In this document: piece by piece, positions 6,380 through 15,323 of the stretch
Layout: every line of letters starts with the position of its first letter
How positions within the stretch are numbered: position 1 is the stretch's first letter
NCBI RefSeq assembly: GCF_000620665.1
Contig: NZ_JIAU01000005.1
Location: 487,501 to 551,500, forward strand
Reading direction: 5' to 3'
DNA: 64,000 bases
Source of the DNA: Sphingomonas sp. URHD0057
GTDB lineage: Bacteria; Pseudomonadota; Alphaproteobacteria; Sphingomonadales; Sphingomonadaceae
The notes under the pieces: generated by a model
Database searches by the model: none
The model's input: only the letters and a program-made list of their open reading frames with translations
Told to the model about the DNA's origin: nothing
Translations under genes and position numbers: made by a program

Positions 6380-8146
6380 TCAGGCGGAAGGAGCCGCGGA
6401 TATCTTCAGGCGCTGCTTGGTAGCCTCGAGCGAGGCCTTGAAGCGCGGGTCGTCGCGGATCGGGTCGAGATCTGGATCGACCTCGAGATGGCGGATCATG
6501 GTCGTGCTGGTGATTTGCTCGAAGAACGGCTGAAGCGCTTCGAGCGCGCCCTCAGGATCACCAAGCTCCAACGCCAGAGCGCAGGCGAGATTATATCGCA
6601 CCAGAAGGTTTTCCGGATCGAGCAGCAGCGCGCGACGAACCCAATCGCGCGCGCGTTCCAACTCGCCCAAGGCGTTGAGTGCCGAAGCCCCCATGGCGAG
6701 TGCCGAGCAATTGGTCGGATCCTTGGCGATCGTTCGTTCCGCGCGCTCGAGCGTCACTTTCGCGGCCGCGAGGGCCTTGGCCGCGTCGCCGACCGCATTG
6801 TAGCAAGTGATGAGCATCGCCGGATTGTTGAAATCCATGTCCATCAATGACGCGGCTTTTTCGAAATAGGGAATGGCGTCGCGGATGTGGTCGTGCCGGA
6901 AGATGAGGCGCGCGGCTTCGCGGTTCACTTCCCAGGATTCGGGGTCGAGCCTGAGTGCGGTGCGGATCTGACTTTCCGCTTCGTCGCCGCGGCCTTCCTC
7001 CTCCAGATAACGCGCCTTGATACAATGAGCTTCGGGAAGATTGGGATCGATTTCCAGCGCGCGCTCGGCCGCAGGCAACGCGTTTACATCCATACCGTGC
7101 AGGAAGCGCAATTCGAGCTGACCCAACGCCAGCAACGCCCAGGCATGCGCATAATCCGGATCGAGCGCAGTCGCCTGCTTGCATAGCCGCACAATGGCTT
7201 CGTCCTTGCGGACGTCACCGTAAAAGCCACCGATCCATTGCTGCCTCGCCATGAGATACAGGCTGTAGGCTTCGACGCTCGACGTGCCGCGCGCTTCGAT
7301 TGCGCTCTTCTCCTTTGGCAGCAGCTTCAGCCGAAGGGCGTCGACGATGGCTTTCGAAATTTCGTCCTGGATGGTGAAGATGTCGGTAAGGTCGCGGTCA
7401 AAGCGATCGGCCCAAATATGATCACCCTTGGCTCCGTCGATCAGCTGGGCCGTGATACGCACGCGGTCGCCTGCCTTGCGGACACTGCCTTCGAGAACAT
7501 GGCTGACTCCGAGCGTTTTCGCGACGTCCTTCACGTCAACGGTTTGGCCCTTGAACATGAAGGCGGTGTTGCGAGCGATCACCGACAAAGCTGACACCTT
7601 GGACAGATCGGTGATGATGTCCTCGCTGATCCCGTCGCTGAAATATTCCTGTTCAGCTTCGCCGCTCATATTGGCGAAGGGCAGGACGCAGATCGAGGGC
7701 TTGGGCGCCGCTTCCTCTTTGGTAGGCGCGGCGTCGCGGCTTGGCTTGGGCTCGACCGGCGCGGCCATCTTGACGATCGCGCGGAGTAGCTCCTCCAGTC
7801 GTTCCGGTTGCTGACCATTGTTCAAGTCGGTGAGGTCCACCGCCTGATATTGTCGGAAGCCCAGCGGCGGACGCACCGCATCGATCGTCGCCGGGACCAG
7901 CCGACCTGAATCCCGCCCCTCGGCGGCTTCGTCCTGGACCCATGCCGATTCCAGCGACGATTGCGACCACAGGACGATGACGGCTTCCGCGTCGTTCAAA
8001 GCCTTGTCGATTTCGGTTGAGAAGCGCGAGCCGCCATGGAGCTCGCGGTCCCACCAGACGTCGTGGCCGGCACGCGCGACGAGGTCCGCGAGTTTCCTCG
8101 CGCAGTCGACATCCGCGCGTGCGTAACTGAGAAATATGCGTGCCAC
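6380..8146 (-). CDS. TIR - TolB-like - TPR protein
   Basis: 588 aa. Residues 1-120 form a TIR domain: RIFLSYARAD start, DVWWDREL at 29-36, and SAWVQDE with Glu at 73 in the position of the NADase catalytic glutamate. Residues 120-150 are a Pro/Ala/Lys linker. Residues 150-285 match the TolB-like N-terminal module often found behind adenylate-cyclase or winged-helix domains (CVLPFANMSG, FSDGISEDI). Residues 285-575 are TPR repeats. The inferred role is signalling or NAD-dependent defence; here TIR takes the place of the usual cyclase or DNA-binding head. It stands alone upstream of nrdA on the same strand, 309 bp away. No obvious terminator separates them. Confidence 0.85.
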   Translation of the reverse strand: MARIFLSYARADVDCARKLADLVARAGHDVWWDRELHGGSRFSTEIDKALNDAEAVIVLWSQSSLESAWVQDEAAEGRDSGRLVPATIDAVRPPLGFRQYQAVDLTDLNNGQQPERLEELLRAIVKMAAPVEPKPSRDAAPTKEEAAPKPSICVLPFANMSGEAEQEYFSDGISEDIITDLSKVSALSVIARNTAFMFKGQTVDVKDVAKTLGVSHVLEGSVRKAGDRVRITAQLIDGAKGDHIWADRFDRDLTDIFTIQDEISKAIVDALRLKLLPKEKSAIEARGTSSVEAYSLYLMARQQWIGGFYGDVRKDEAIVRLCKQATALDPDYAHAWALLALGQLELRFLHGMDVNALPAAERALEIDPNLPEAHCIKARYLEEEGRGDEAESQIRTALRLDPESWEVNREAARLIFRHDHIRDAIPYFEKAASLMDMDFNNPAMLITCYNAVGDAAKALAAAKVTLERAERTIAKDPTNCSALAMGASALNALGELERARDWVRRALLLDPENLLVRYNLACALALELGDPEGALEALQPFFEQITSTTMIRHLEVDPDLDPIRDDPRFKASLEATKQRLKISAAPSA

Positions 8147-8223
8147 GGCCCCTCCGGCGCGCCGACTGTGGGGCGAACGGCCAATCCGCGCAAGAGCTTA
8201 GGCTCGGCGGATGAAGCCGCCGG

Positions 8224-8373
8224 CTATTGGCAAATGGTCGGCGTGTCGGGGCCCTTGTCGGCGGCGTAGCAGTCGCTGCCGGCGGCGTCGGCGCTGGACG
8301 TGGTGCGGTTGACGAAAGCGAACAGCAAAACGCCCGCGACGATCGCAGCAACTAGAACCAGCTTCTTACTCAT
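8224..8373 (-). CDS. 49-aa exported or membrane-anchored small protein
   Basis: A short frame from ATG 8373 to TAG 8224. Residues 1-4 are MSKK, followed by a hydrophobic helix (about 5-22), then a polar, probably periplasmic tail with two Cys (near 35 and 48) that could form a disulphide. There is only a weak purine-rich stretch upstream. No family recognised. The signal-plus-cysteines pattern and lack of another gene here support it. Confidence 0.5.
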   Translation of the reverse strand: MSKKLVLVAAIVAGVLLFAFVNRTTSSADAAGSDCYAADKGPDTPTICQ

Positions 8374-8560
8374 TACAGCGCCCTTTCGCGGCGACCCCTC
8401 CAGTCGCCGTCAGTCGCCCATATACGCGCCCGGTTACGGTAACAGAAAGGGATCGGGTCACTTTTTCGGCGGCTAGTGCAAAGAAGCCACGGGTCTCGCG
8501 GGACGGCGCATCCAAAGTGCCGCTTAGCCGTTCCCGCTCCGTCAGAGTGGGAGAGGGCCG

Positions 8561-10336
8561 ATGCGTAAGCTGGTGATGGCGGTTGGGGCGGCGATGTTGA
8601 GCGCCTGCGTGACGAATGCGCCCGAGCCGCCGGCGATGGCGACCGCGCAAATGCTCCCCGCCGATCACAACGGCCCTCCGTTATTGCCGCCGGCCAACGC
8701 TGTTCCGCCAGCCGCCTCGGTGAGCACCGAGCGGATGAGCGAAATGACGCGGGTGCTGGCGTCCGACGAATTCCAGGGCCGCGCCCCCGGCACGGCGGCC
8801 GAAGAGAAGACGATCCCGTACCTGATCCAGCAGTTTCAAATGGCGGGCCTCGAGCCCGCCGGCGAGAATGCCACCTGGACCCAGACGGTGCCGATGATCC
8901 GGACCAAGCTCGCCGCGCCGATGAGCTTCGCCGTGCGCCAGCGCGGGCAGAGCGTTCCGCTGAGCTTTCCCGACGATATCTACCTGTCGACGGTGCGCGA
9001 CACCGAAGTCGCCAAGATCGCCAACGCGCCGCTGGTGTTCGTCGGTTACGGGGTTCACGCGCCGGAACGAGGGTGGGACGATTTCAAGGGCGTCGACTTG
9101 CATGGCAAGGTCGCGCTGTTCCTGGTCAACGATCCCGATTTCGAGGCGGTGGCGGGCGAGCCGGCGGCCGGCAAGTTCGGCGGCAAGGCGATGACCTTCT
9201 ATGGCCGTTGGGTCTACAAATATGACGAGGCGGCGCGGCGCGGCGCGATCGGCGCGCTGATCGTCCACGAGACCGAGGCCGCGGGCTACGGCTGGAACGT
9301 CGTCAAAAGCTCGGGCGGCGAGAATTACAATATCGTCCTGCCCGCCGGAGCGCAGCAGCCGGTGCTGCTCCAGGGGTGGATCCAGCTGCCGGCGGCGGAG
9401 GCGCTGCTCAAGCGCGCCGGTTACGACTTCGCCACGTTGAAGCGGCAGGCGCGGTCGCCGGACTTCCGGCCGATCGATCTCAAGGCAACCTTCGCCGCGG
9501 ACACCAAGGTCGAGCTGGCGCACCTCACCAGCCACAATATCCTCGGCAAGATCACCGGGTCGGCCTACCCAGCCGAGACGGTGAGCTACGGCGGGCATTG
9601 GGACGCCTACGGGATCGGCCCGCCCGACGCGCAGGGCCGCACGATGCGCCCGGGCGCCGCGGACGATGCACTGGGTCTCGCCGCGATGCTGGAAGTCGCG
9701 CGGTTGTTCAAAGCGGGGCCGGCGCCGCAGCGGACATTGCTGTTCACGGCGTGGACGGCGGAGGAGCGCGGGCTGCTCGGCTCCGAATATTACGCGCAGC
9801 ATCCGCTCTATCCGATGGAGACGATGGCCGCGAACCTGACCTTCGATACGCTGCAATGGGCGGGGCCGGTCAGGGACGCGGTGCTGATCGGGCGCGGGCA
9901 AAGCGAGCTGGAGCGCTATCTCGAGGAGGCGGCGCGGGCGCAGGGGCGCTATGTGACGCCCGAAAGCCATCCCGAGCGCGGGCTGTTCTACCGCGCCGAC
10001 CATTTCTCGTTCGCCAAGCGCGGCGTTCCGGTGCTGCTCGATATGGCGCTCGCGGGGGCCTACGACATGGTCGACGGCGGCCGCGCGGCGGGAGACCGTT
10101 GGCTCGATGCGTTCACGGCGACTTGCTACCACCAGACCTGCGATGCCTGGGCGCCGAGCTGGAACCTGGCCGGGGCGGCGCAGGAGGCCGAGCTGTTCCA
10201 TGCGATCGGCGCCCGGCTCGCGAATAGCCGTGAGTGGCCGCGGTGGAATGCGGCGTCGGAGTTCCGCCAGGTGCGCGAGAAGAGCGCCGCATCCCGTGGC
10301 GAAGCCGTGCCGGCGAAGGGCGAGCGAGGCCGCTAG
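8561..10336 (+). CDS. M28-family zinc aminopeptidase-like lipoprotein with PA domain
   Basis: 591 aa. The signal ends at Cys16 (LSAC lipobox). A protease-associated domain occupies roughly 145-310, inserted ahead of the peptidase core. The M28 core has all metal and catalytic residues: H346 (GGHWD), D368 (AADDA), E401/E402 (AEERG), D429 and H481 (RADHFSF). It likely removes N-terminal residues from peptides in the periplasm or outer membrane. Monocistronic, GC-rich, typical of sphingomonads, which carry many M28 paralogues. Confidence 0.92.
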   Translation: MRKLVMAVGAAMLSACVTNAPEPPAMATAQMLPADHNGPPLLPPANAVPPAASVSTERMSEMTRVLASDEFQGRAPGTAAEEKTIPYLIQQFQMAGLEPAGENATWTQTVPMIRTKLAAPMSFAVRQRGQSVPLSFPDDIYLSTVRDTEVAKIANAPLVFVGYGVHAPERGWDDFKGVDLHGKVALFLVNDPDFEAVAGEPAAGKFGGKAMTFYGRWVYKYDEAARRGAIGALIVHETEAAGYGWNVVKSSGGENYNIVLPAGAQQPVLLQGWIQLPAAEALLKRAGYDFATLKRQARSPDFRPIDLKATFAADTKVELAHLTSHNILGKITGSAYPAETVSYGGHWDAYGIGPPDAQGRTMRPGAADDALGLAAMLEVARLFKAGPAPQRTLLFTAWTAEERGLLGSEYYAQHPLYPMETMAANLTFDTLQWAGPVRDAVLIGRGQSELERYLEEAARAQGRYVTPESHPERGLFYRADHFSFAKRGVPVLLDMALAGAYDMVDGGRAAGDRWLDAFTATCYHQTCDAWAPSWNLAGAAQEAELFHAIGARLANSREWPRWNAASEFRQVREKSAASRGEAVPAKGERGR

Positions 10337-10416
10337 GCAGCCGCCGAGCGGGCGGCTAGGGCGCGGGCAATGCCAACGCGAGCCGCGCCCGTCCTGACCG
10401 TTTCGCCTGGGCGGCC

Positions 10417-10767
10417 GTGCTCGGACTGGTCCTCGCGCTGCGCCTGCTGACACCCACCGGCTTCATGCCGAGCTTCGAGGACGGGCGGATCGCCGTCGTG
10501 CCGTGCGACGGGGTCGTCATCGCCCCGCCTCCGCCGATGAAGATGGCCCATCATGGCCATCAGGGGGAGCATCAGCACGGCAAGGCTGGCCACCAGCCCT
10601 GTCCTTATGCGGCCGGCGCGGCGCCCGTGCTGCTGCCGGTCGATTCATTCGCCCGGCTCGAGATGCCGCTGATATCGGGTACGGTCGCGGAGGCGTTCGC
10701 CACCCAGTTTCGGATCCGGGCACGCCCGGATCGGCCGCCGAGCACCGGACCCCCGGCCGCCGCCTGA
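10417..10767 (+). CDS. DUF2946-like His-rich protein
   Basis: 116 aa from the GTG at 10417, the only NTG start in the frame after the stop at 10357. An N-terminal hydrophobic helix runs into TPTGFMPSFEDG, the DUF2946 hallmark, then a VPCDG segment, a His-rich patch (about 43-60) and a PCPY motif. DUF2946 proteins often sit beside copper-handling genes; metal binding by the His/Cys patches is inferred. The next gene downstream encodes another His-rich protein, after a terminator-like hairpin. Confidence 0.7.
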   Translation: MLGLVLALRLLTPTGFMPSFEDGRIAVVPCDGVVIAPPPPMKMAHHGHQGEHQHGKAGHQPCPYAAGAAPVLLPVDSFARLEMPLISGTVAEAFATQFRIRARPDRPPSTGPPAAA

Positions 10768-10793
10768 TCCACTGCCATCCGACATCCAAACTT

Positions 10794-10819
10794 ACCCGCG
10801 GGCCGACCTCGCGGGTTTT
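10794..10819 (+). terminator. intrinsic terminator or leader hairpin between the DUF2946 gene and the His-rich outer-membrane gene
   Basis: Stem ACCCGCG / CGCGGGT (7 bp) with a 9-nt loop, followed by TTT. It lies 27 bp after one gene and 12 bp before the next, so it could act as a partial terminator or attenuator. Confidence 0.55.
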
Positions 10820-10831
10820 CAGGGCATATCC

Positions 10832-11899
10832 ATGATCAATCCGATTTCGTGCGTTCGCGCGCCGCTGACCTGGCGCATCCTCGCATTCTGTACCGTCACC
10901 GCAATCGCCACACCCGCCCTCGCCGACCATATGGGTCCGAGCGGGGTCGGCGGCGGCGGGTTTGCCGTCATCAGCCCGTGGACCCTCGACCAGGGCAAGG
11001 GCGGGTTCGGTTTCCGCCTCGTCTACACCAAGCCCAGGCAGCGCTCCGATGCGCTGCTCGAAGCGCTCGCGGCGCAGCATATCCATGCCCACAACACCGA
11101 CTACAACCTCAATGCCTCGCTCGGCGCGGCGTACGGAATCTCTCATCGCCTGACGCTCTCGGTCGAGCTTCCCTATGTCCGTCGCGACGACTTGCGCGAA
11201 GGCGAGCATGCCGACGAGGGCGGGGAGGCGATCAACGAAGTCGCGCGGCTCGGCAGCGTGTCGGGCCTGGGCGATTTGAGCCTGCTCGCCAAATATCGGC
11301 TGACCAGCGCGACGACTTCGGGCCTGGCCCTGATCGCGGGAATCAAGGCGCCGACCGGCAGCACGCACAAGCACTCGACCGACGGCGAGCGGCTGGAGAC
11401 CGAGCATCAGCCGGGCACCGGCAGCTGGGACCCGATCGTCGGCGGCGCCGCTGGAACCAAAGCCGGCGCGCTCAGCTTCAGCGCCAGCGCGCTTTATCAA
11501 TTCTCCGGGCGCGGTGCGCAGCACAGCCGGCTGGGCGACCGGCTGCAGGGCGGGATCTCGCTCTCGCACCGCTTCGGTGAGGCCCCGCACGAGCATCAGG
11601 AAAGTCACAATCACCATCACGGCGACGAGCTCGATGAGCATGCGGAGCCGCCTCACCATTCGACGTGGGACGCGTTCGTCGAGCTGGGCGGCGAGTGGGA
11701 GGGCCGGCAGCAAGTCGGCGGCGAGGTCGAGCAAGCGAGCGGTGGCAAGTGGATCTACGCCGCGCCCGGGGTTCGCTTCACCAGCGCTAACAGCTGGTCG
11801 GTCGGCGGGGCGCTGGCCGTGCCGCTGTGGCAGGACATCCGCGCCTCGCATCCCGACAACCGCTACCGCTTCATGCTGTCCGTCGGCCGGGCTTTCTAA
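10832..11899 (+). CDS. outer-membrane beta-barrel / transporter-type protein with His-rich loop
   Basis: 355 aa with a signal peptide ending near residue 31 (ATPALA-D). Alternating hydrophobic strands and a terminal aromatic residue (GRAF) indicate an outer-membrane barrel of the MetA/transporter type. A loop around 250-280 is very rich in His with Asp/Glu (HEHQESHNHHHGDE), a likely metal-binding segment. Residues near 175-195 hold further His. It follows the DUF2946 gene, so a role in copper/zinc handling is plausible but unproven. Confidence 0.75.
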   Translation: MINPISCVRAPLTWRILAFCTVTAIATPALADHMGPSGVGGGGFAVISPWTLDQGKGGFGFRLVYTKPRQRSDALLEALAAQHIHAHNTDYNLNASLGAAYGISHRLTLSVELPYVRRDDLREGEHADEGGEAINEVARLGSVSGLGDLSLLAKYRLTSATTSGLALIAGIKAPTGSTHKHSTDGERLETEHQPGTGSWDPIVGGAAGTKAGALSFSASALYQFSGRGAQHSRLGDRLQGGISLSHRFGEAPHEHQESHNHHHGDELDEHAEPPHHSTWDAFVELGGEWEGRQQVGGEVEQASGGKWIYAAPGVRFTSANSWSVGGALAVPLWQDIRASHPDNRYRFMLSVGRAF

Positions 11900-11966
11900 C
11901 CCCGTAAAGGAATCGTGTGGATTAGGCGCTTGTCACTCGACGGCCGCGTGCCGGTGGAGCAGACCG

Positions 11967-12773
11967 ATGTGCGTGGGGCTCATCGAACGGTTCATCATCG
12001 CGACCATCGCGGCGGCGCTAAGCGGCGCAGCGGCTGCAGCGGACGACGCGCCGATCTGTGCCGACCGGCCGGGCAAGTCGAGCCAGGCCTGCACCGTACC
12101 GGCGGGACATTTCCAGTTCGAAAGCTCGTTCGCCGACTGGACGCTAAGCAAGGGCGGGGGCGAGCGGGACACGGTGCTGGCGATCGCTGAAACCGGCTTC
12201 AAATTCGGACTGACGGACCGGTCGCACATCGATATCGACCTCACGCCCTGGGTGCGGACCACGAGCCGGCAGGGCGATGCCCGCGACCGCGCGTCGGGAT
12301 TCGGCGATATGTTGGTGAGCTACAAAAATCGGCTGACGGCGGCCGATGCCGCACTCCTGATCGCGGTTTCGCCGTTCGTGAAACTGCCGACGGCGAGGCA
12401 TTCGATCGGCAATGGCAAGTGGGAAGGCGGCTTCATCGTCCCGATCCAATATGCCATTCCCCGGTCGCCGCTGGCGCTATCGCTAACCCCGGAGATCGAC
12501 TGGGCGGCGGACGGCGACGGGAGCGGCCATCATGCGGCCATGGCGCAGGTCGTGAACCTCGGCTGGCAGGTCACGGACAAGCTCAACCTGTCGGGCGAAG
12601 TGTGGGGGCAGTGGGACTGGGATCCGGCTGGCACGACGCGGCAGGCGAGCGCCGACGGCGCCGTTGCTTATCTCGTGCACAGCGACCTGCAGCTCGACGC
12701 CGGGTTCAACATCGGGCTGAACCGCGTGACGCCGGATGTCGAACTGTACGCCGGCATCGCCGAGCAGTTCTAG
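11967..12773 (+). CDS. outer-membrane transporter-type barrel protein
   Basis: 268 aa from the ATG at 11967, preceded by GGTGGAG. It has a signal peptide (to about residue 25, GAAAA), CADRPGKSS just after, then repeated amphipathic strands and a final Phe, like MetA-pathway outer-membrane proteins. The frame is open further upstream but without export signal. It belongs to the same broad class as the preceding His-rich barrel, without the His loop. Substrate unknown. Confidence 0.72.
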   Translation: MCVGLIERFIIATIAAALSGAAAAADDAPICADRPGKSSQACTVPAGHFQFESSFADWTLSKGGGERDTVLAIAETGFKFGLTDRSHIDIDLTPWVRTTSRQGDARDRASGFGDMLVSYKNRLTAADAALLIAVSPFVKLPTARHSIGNGKWEGGFIVPIQYAIPRSPLALSLTPEIDWAADGDGSGHHAAMAQVVNLGWQVTDKLNLSGEVWGQWDWDPAGTTRQASADGAVAYLVHSDLQLDAGFNIGLNRVTPDVELYAGIAEQF

Positions 12774-12863
12774 GTGCTCTATCGGCATCTCGACGCGATT
12801 TTGACGAGCAACGGGAAGGCTTTGGGTGTAATGAGCGACCACTCATAGCGGCGGAGGGCAAAG

Positions 12864-13103
12864 ATGACCGGCATCCTCGACAAGTTCCATGTCGAACACA
12901 GTGCCTATGGCGCGAAAGTCCTGGCTCGCACCAATCAGCTGACGGGCGAGTGCGTCGACGACAGCGACGTCGATGCCGCCATCCAGATGCTCAAGGACGA
13001 CCTCGACGCTTGCGGCAGGGAGATGAAGCGATTGCTGGTGGTCAACCGTCGCGGCTCGCTGTTCGAGGGCTGGCCGGCGCCGCGGGACGGGCTCGAAGCG
13101 TAA
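12864..13103 (+). CDS. 79-aa hypothetical cytoplasmic protein
   Basis: Good ribosome binding site (GGAGGGCAAAG) before ATG 12864. Mixed charged helices (about 31-57) and a C-terminal LFEGWPAP motif. No family recognised. It ends 4 bp short of the converging aminotransferase stop. Confidence 0.65.
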   Translation: MTGILDKFHVEHSAYGAKVLARTNQLTGECVDDSDVDAAIQMLKDDLDACGREMKRLLVVNRRGSLFEGWPAPRDGLEA

Positions 13104-13107
13104 CCCG

Positions 13108-14283
13108 TCAGGCGAGCATCTTCTTAACGCCGCGCGCCGCCTGGCGGAGGCGCTGCTCATTCTCGACCAAGGCGATGCGGACAAAGCCTTCGCCTTCTTC
13201 GCCGAAGCCGACCCCCGGCGCGACCGCGACATGGGCCTCGGTCAGGAGGCGCTTGGAAAACTCCATCGAGCCCAATTCGTGGAATTTCTCCGGGATTGGC
13301 GCCCAGGCGAACATCGAGGCTTGCGGTACTGGAATCGGCCAGCCGGCGCGGCCGAAGCTTTCGACCAGCACGTCGCGGCGCTTCTTGTAGAGCTTGCGGT
13401 TGAAGTCGACGATGTCCTGCGGGCCGTTGAGCGCCGTGCAGGCAGCCGCCTGGACCGGCGTGAAGGCGCCATAGTCGAGGTACGACTTGACCCGCGCCAG
13501 CGCCTCGATCAGGCGGGCGTTGCCGACCGCGAAGCCGATCCGCCACCCGGCCATCGAATAGGTCTTGGACATCGAGGTGAACTCGACCGCGACGTCTTTC
13601 GCGCCCTCGACCTGGAGGATCGAGGGGGTCGGCGTGTCGCCGAAATAAATCTCCGCATAAGCGAGGTCGGAAATGACGATCAGGTCGTTTTCGCGGGCGA
13701 AGGCGACGAGGCGCTCGTAGAATGGGAGGTCGGCGACGTAGGCGGTCGGGTTCGATGGATAGCCGACCACCAGCACCTTGGGCCGCGGCACGCTGTAATG
13801 CAGCGATCGTTCGAGCCGGGCGAAGAAGTCGTCGCCGGGGGCGGCCGGGATCGAGCGGATCGCGGCGCCGGCGATGATGAAGCCGAAAGTGTGGATCGGG
13901 TAGCTCGGGTTGGGGGCAAGCACGACGTCGCCCGGCGCGGTGATCGCCTGGGCGAGGTTGGCGAGGCCCTCCTTGGACCCCAAGGTGACGATCACTTCCT
14001 TGTCGGGATCGACCGTTACTCCGAAGCGCCGCTGGTAATAAGCCGCCTGGGCCTTTCTCAAGCCGGGGATGCCGCGGCTTGCCGAATAGCGGTGCGCGTT
14101 GGGCTTGGCCGCGACCTCGGCCAGCTTGTCGATGACGTGGCGCGGCGGTGCGCCGTCGGGGTTGCCCATGCCGAGATCGACGATGTCCTCGCCGCGCGCG
14201 CGCCCCGCGGCCTTCATCGCATTGACCTCGGCAAAGACGTAGGGCGGCAGGCGGCGAATGCGGTAGAATTGTTCTTCGGCCAT
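13108..14283 (-). CDS. class I/II PLP-dependent aminotransferase
   Basis: 391 aa from the ATG at 14283. Fold-type I features: GMGNPDG near the N-terminus, GSKEGLANL, PNPSYP, YPSNPTA (substrate/PLP contacts), ISDLAYAEI, and SMSKTYSMAGWR with the Schiff-base lysine. It resembles the alanine/aspartate and LL-diaminopimelate-type aminotransferases of alphaproteobacteria; exact substrate not decidable from sequence alone. Monocistronic, converging with the 79-aa gene. Confidence 0.9.
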   Translation of the reverse strand: MAEEQFYRIRRLPPYVFAEVNAMKAAGRARGEDIVDLGMGNPDGAPPRHVIDKLAEVAAKPNAHRYSASRGIPGLRKAQAAYYQRRFGVTVDPDKEVIVTLGSKEGLANLAQAITAPGDVVLAPNPSYPIHTFGFIIAGAAIRSIPAAPGDDFFARLERSLHYSVPRPKVLVVGYPSNPTAYVADLPFYERLVAFARENDLIVISDLAYAEIYFGDTPTPSILQVEGAKDVAVEFTSMSKTYSMAGWRIGFAVGNARLIEALARVKSYLDYGAFTPVQAAACTALNGPQDIVDFNRKLYKKRRDVLVESFGRAGWPIPVPQASMFAWAPIPEKFHELGSMEFSKRLLTEAHVAVAPGVGFGEEGEGFVRIALVENEQRLRQAARGVKKMLA

Positions 14284-14418
14284 GCGCCGCCCATGCGCGA
14301 AGATGTTGCGCCGCCGCAAGCATTGCCGCGATTTCATTTGTCGCGCGCTCGACTCTAAGTTTACTCTCGGTTAAAATGCTGCAGCGCCGTGAAAAAGGCG
14401 CAGCAACAGGGGCAATCA

Positions 14419-15213
14419 ATGATGAAATATCTGCTCGCAGGCGCGGCGCTGGCCGCGATCGCCGTGCCGACCGCGGCACGGGACAATAGCGCTTATTTCG
14501 GCCTCGAAATCGGCGGAATGAAAGCACGGGATTCGCACGTCGACCTCGACTCGACGGGCGCGCGGGTGCTCGACATCAACCACAAGCTCGGCGCCGACGG
14601 CGATCTCATCATGGGCTACGACTTCGGCATGTTCCGCGCCGAATTCGAAGGCGCGCACAAATGGGCCAAGCACGACAGCTATGATCGTCCGACCGGTGCC
14701 GAGACTCCGGTACACGGCCACACCAGCAATTATTCGACGATGATCAACGCCATGGTCGATCTCGGCAACAACGAGTCCTTCAATTTCTACGCGGGTGCCG
14801 GCGCGGGTCTCGCCTGGGTCAACCAAAAGGCGCGGATCGGCACCACCACGGTGGTCGATATCAAGGACAATGAGCAGTTCGCCTGGCAAGGCATCGCGGG
14901 TGTTCGCGCGCCGGTGTTCCGCTACTTCGACGTCGGCCTGAAATATCGCTATTTCAACGCGGGCCACCTCAAGGATAACGGGCTCCGCAGCAGCTTCCGG
15001 TCGCACAGCCTGCTGGCCAGCCTGATCTACAACTTCGCGGCCGAGGAAGCGCCGCCGCCGCCGCCGCCACCCCCGCCACCGCCGCCGCCGCCTCCGCCGC
15101 CTCCAGCGACGCAGACGTGCCCGGACGGATCGGTGATCCTGGCGACGGACGCCTGCCCGGCGCCACCGCCGCCGCCGCCACCGCCGCCACCAACGCCGGA
15201 ACGCGGCTACTAA
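14419..15213 (+). CDS. OmpA-like outer-membrane barrel with poly-proline tail, no peptidoglycan-binding domain
   Basis: 264 aa from ATG 14419 (AGGGGC upstream; an in-frame GTG at 14389 is less likely). Signal peptide to about residue 20, then an eight-strand-type barrel to about residue 210. The tail has 18 prolines in a row, TCPDGSVILATDACPA with a Cys pair, 10 more prolines, and stops at PERGY. In the usual sphingomonad OmpA this tail leads into an OmpA C-terminal domain that grips peptidoglycan; here that domain is absent. Either a natural short form or a truncation. The proline runs are coded by near-pure CCG/CCN repeats (15052-15105 and 15163-15192), prone to slippage. A strong terminator follows. 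Confidence 0.85.
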   Translation: MMKYLLAGAALAAIAVPTAARDNSAYFGLEIGGMKARDSHVDLDSTGARVLDINHKLGADGDLIMGYDFGMFRAEFEGAHKWAKHDSYDRPTGAETPVHGHTSNYSTMINAMVDLGNNESFNFYAGAGAGLAWVNQKARIGTTTVVDIKDNEQFAWQGIAGVRAPVFRYFDVGLKYRYFNAGHLKDNGLRSSFRSHSLLASLIYNFAAEEAPPPPPPPPPPPPPPPPPPATQTCPDGSVILATDACPAPPPPPPPPPPTPERGY

Positions 15214-15230
15214 ACAGCGGCCGAATCAAG

Positions 15231-15268
15231 AGCGCGGCGGAGGGAGGCCTCCGCCGCGCTTTCGTTTT
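15231..15268 (+). terminator. strong intrinsic terminator after the OmpA-like gene
   Basis: Perfect 13-bp GC-rich stem (15231-15243 with 15248-15260), 4-nt loop GAGG, then TTCGTTTT. Confidence 0.85.
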
Positions 15269-15323
15269 GGTGCGTAAATTTCTTCGGCAGTTGCGCGAAA
15301 CTCAGCTCAGCCGCCCCCTTGGC

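Noticed and set aside
8681-10453. 590-codon minus-strand frame over the M28 gene
   Set aside because: Arg/Ala/His-rich shadow typical of high-GC DNA; the plus strand has a full set of M28 catalytic residues.
15052-15192. CCG repeats as a CRISPR-like or satellite array
   Set aside because: They code for proline runs in frame within the OmpA-like protein and have no spacers.
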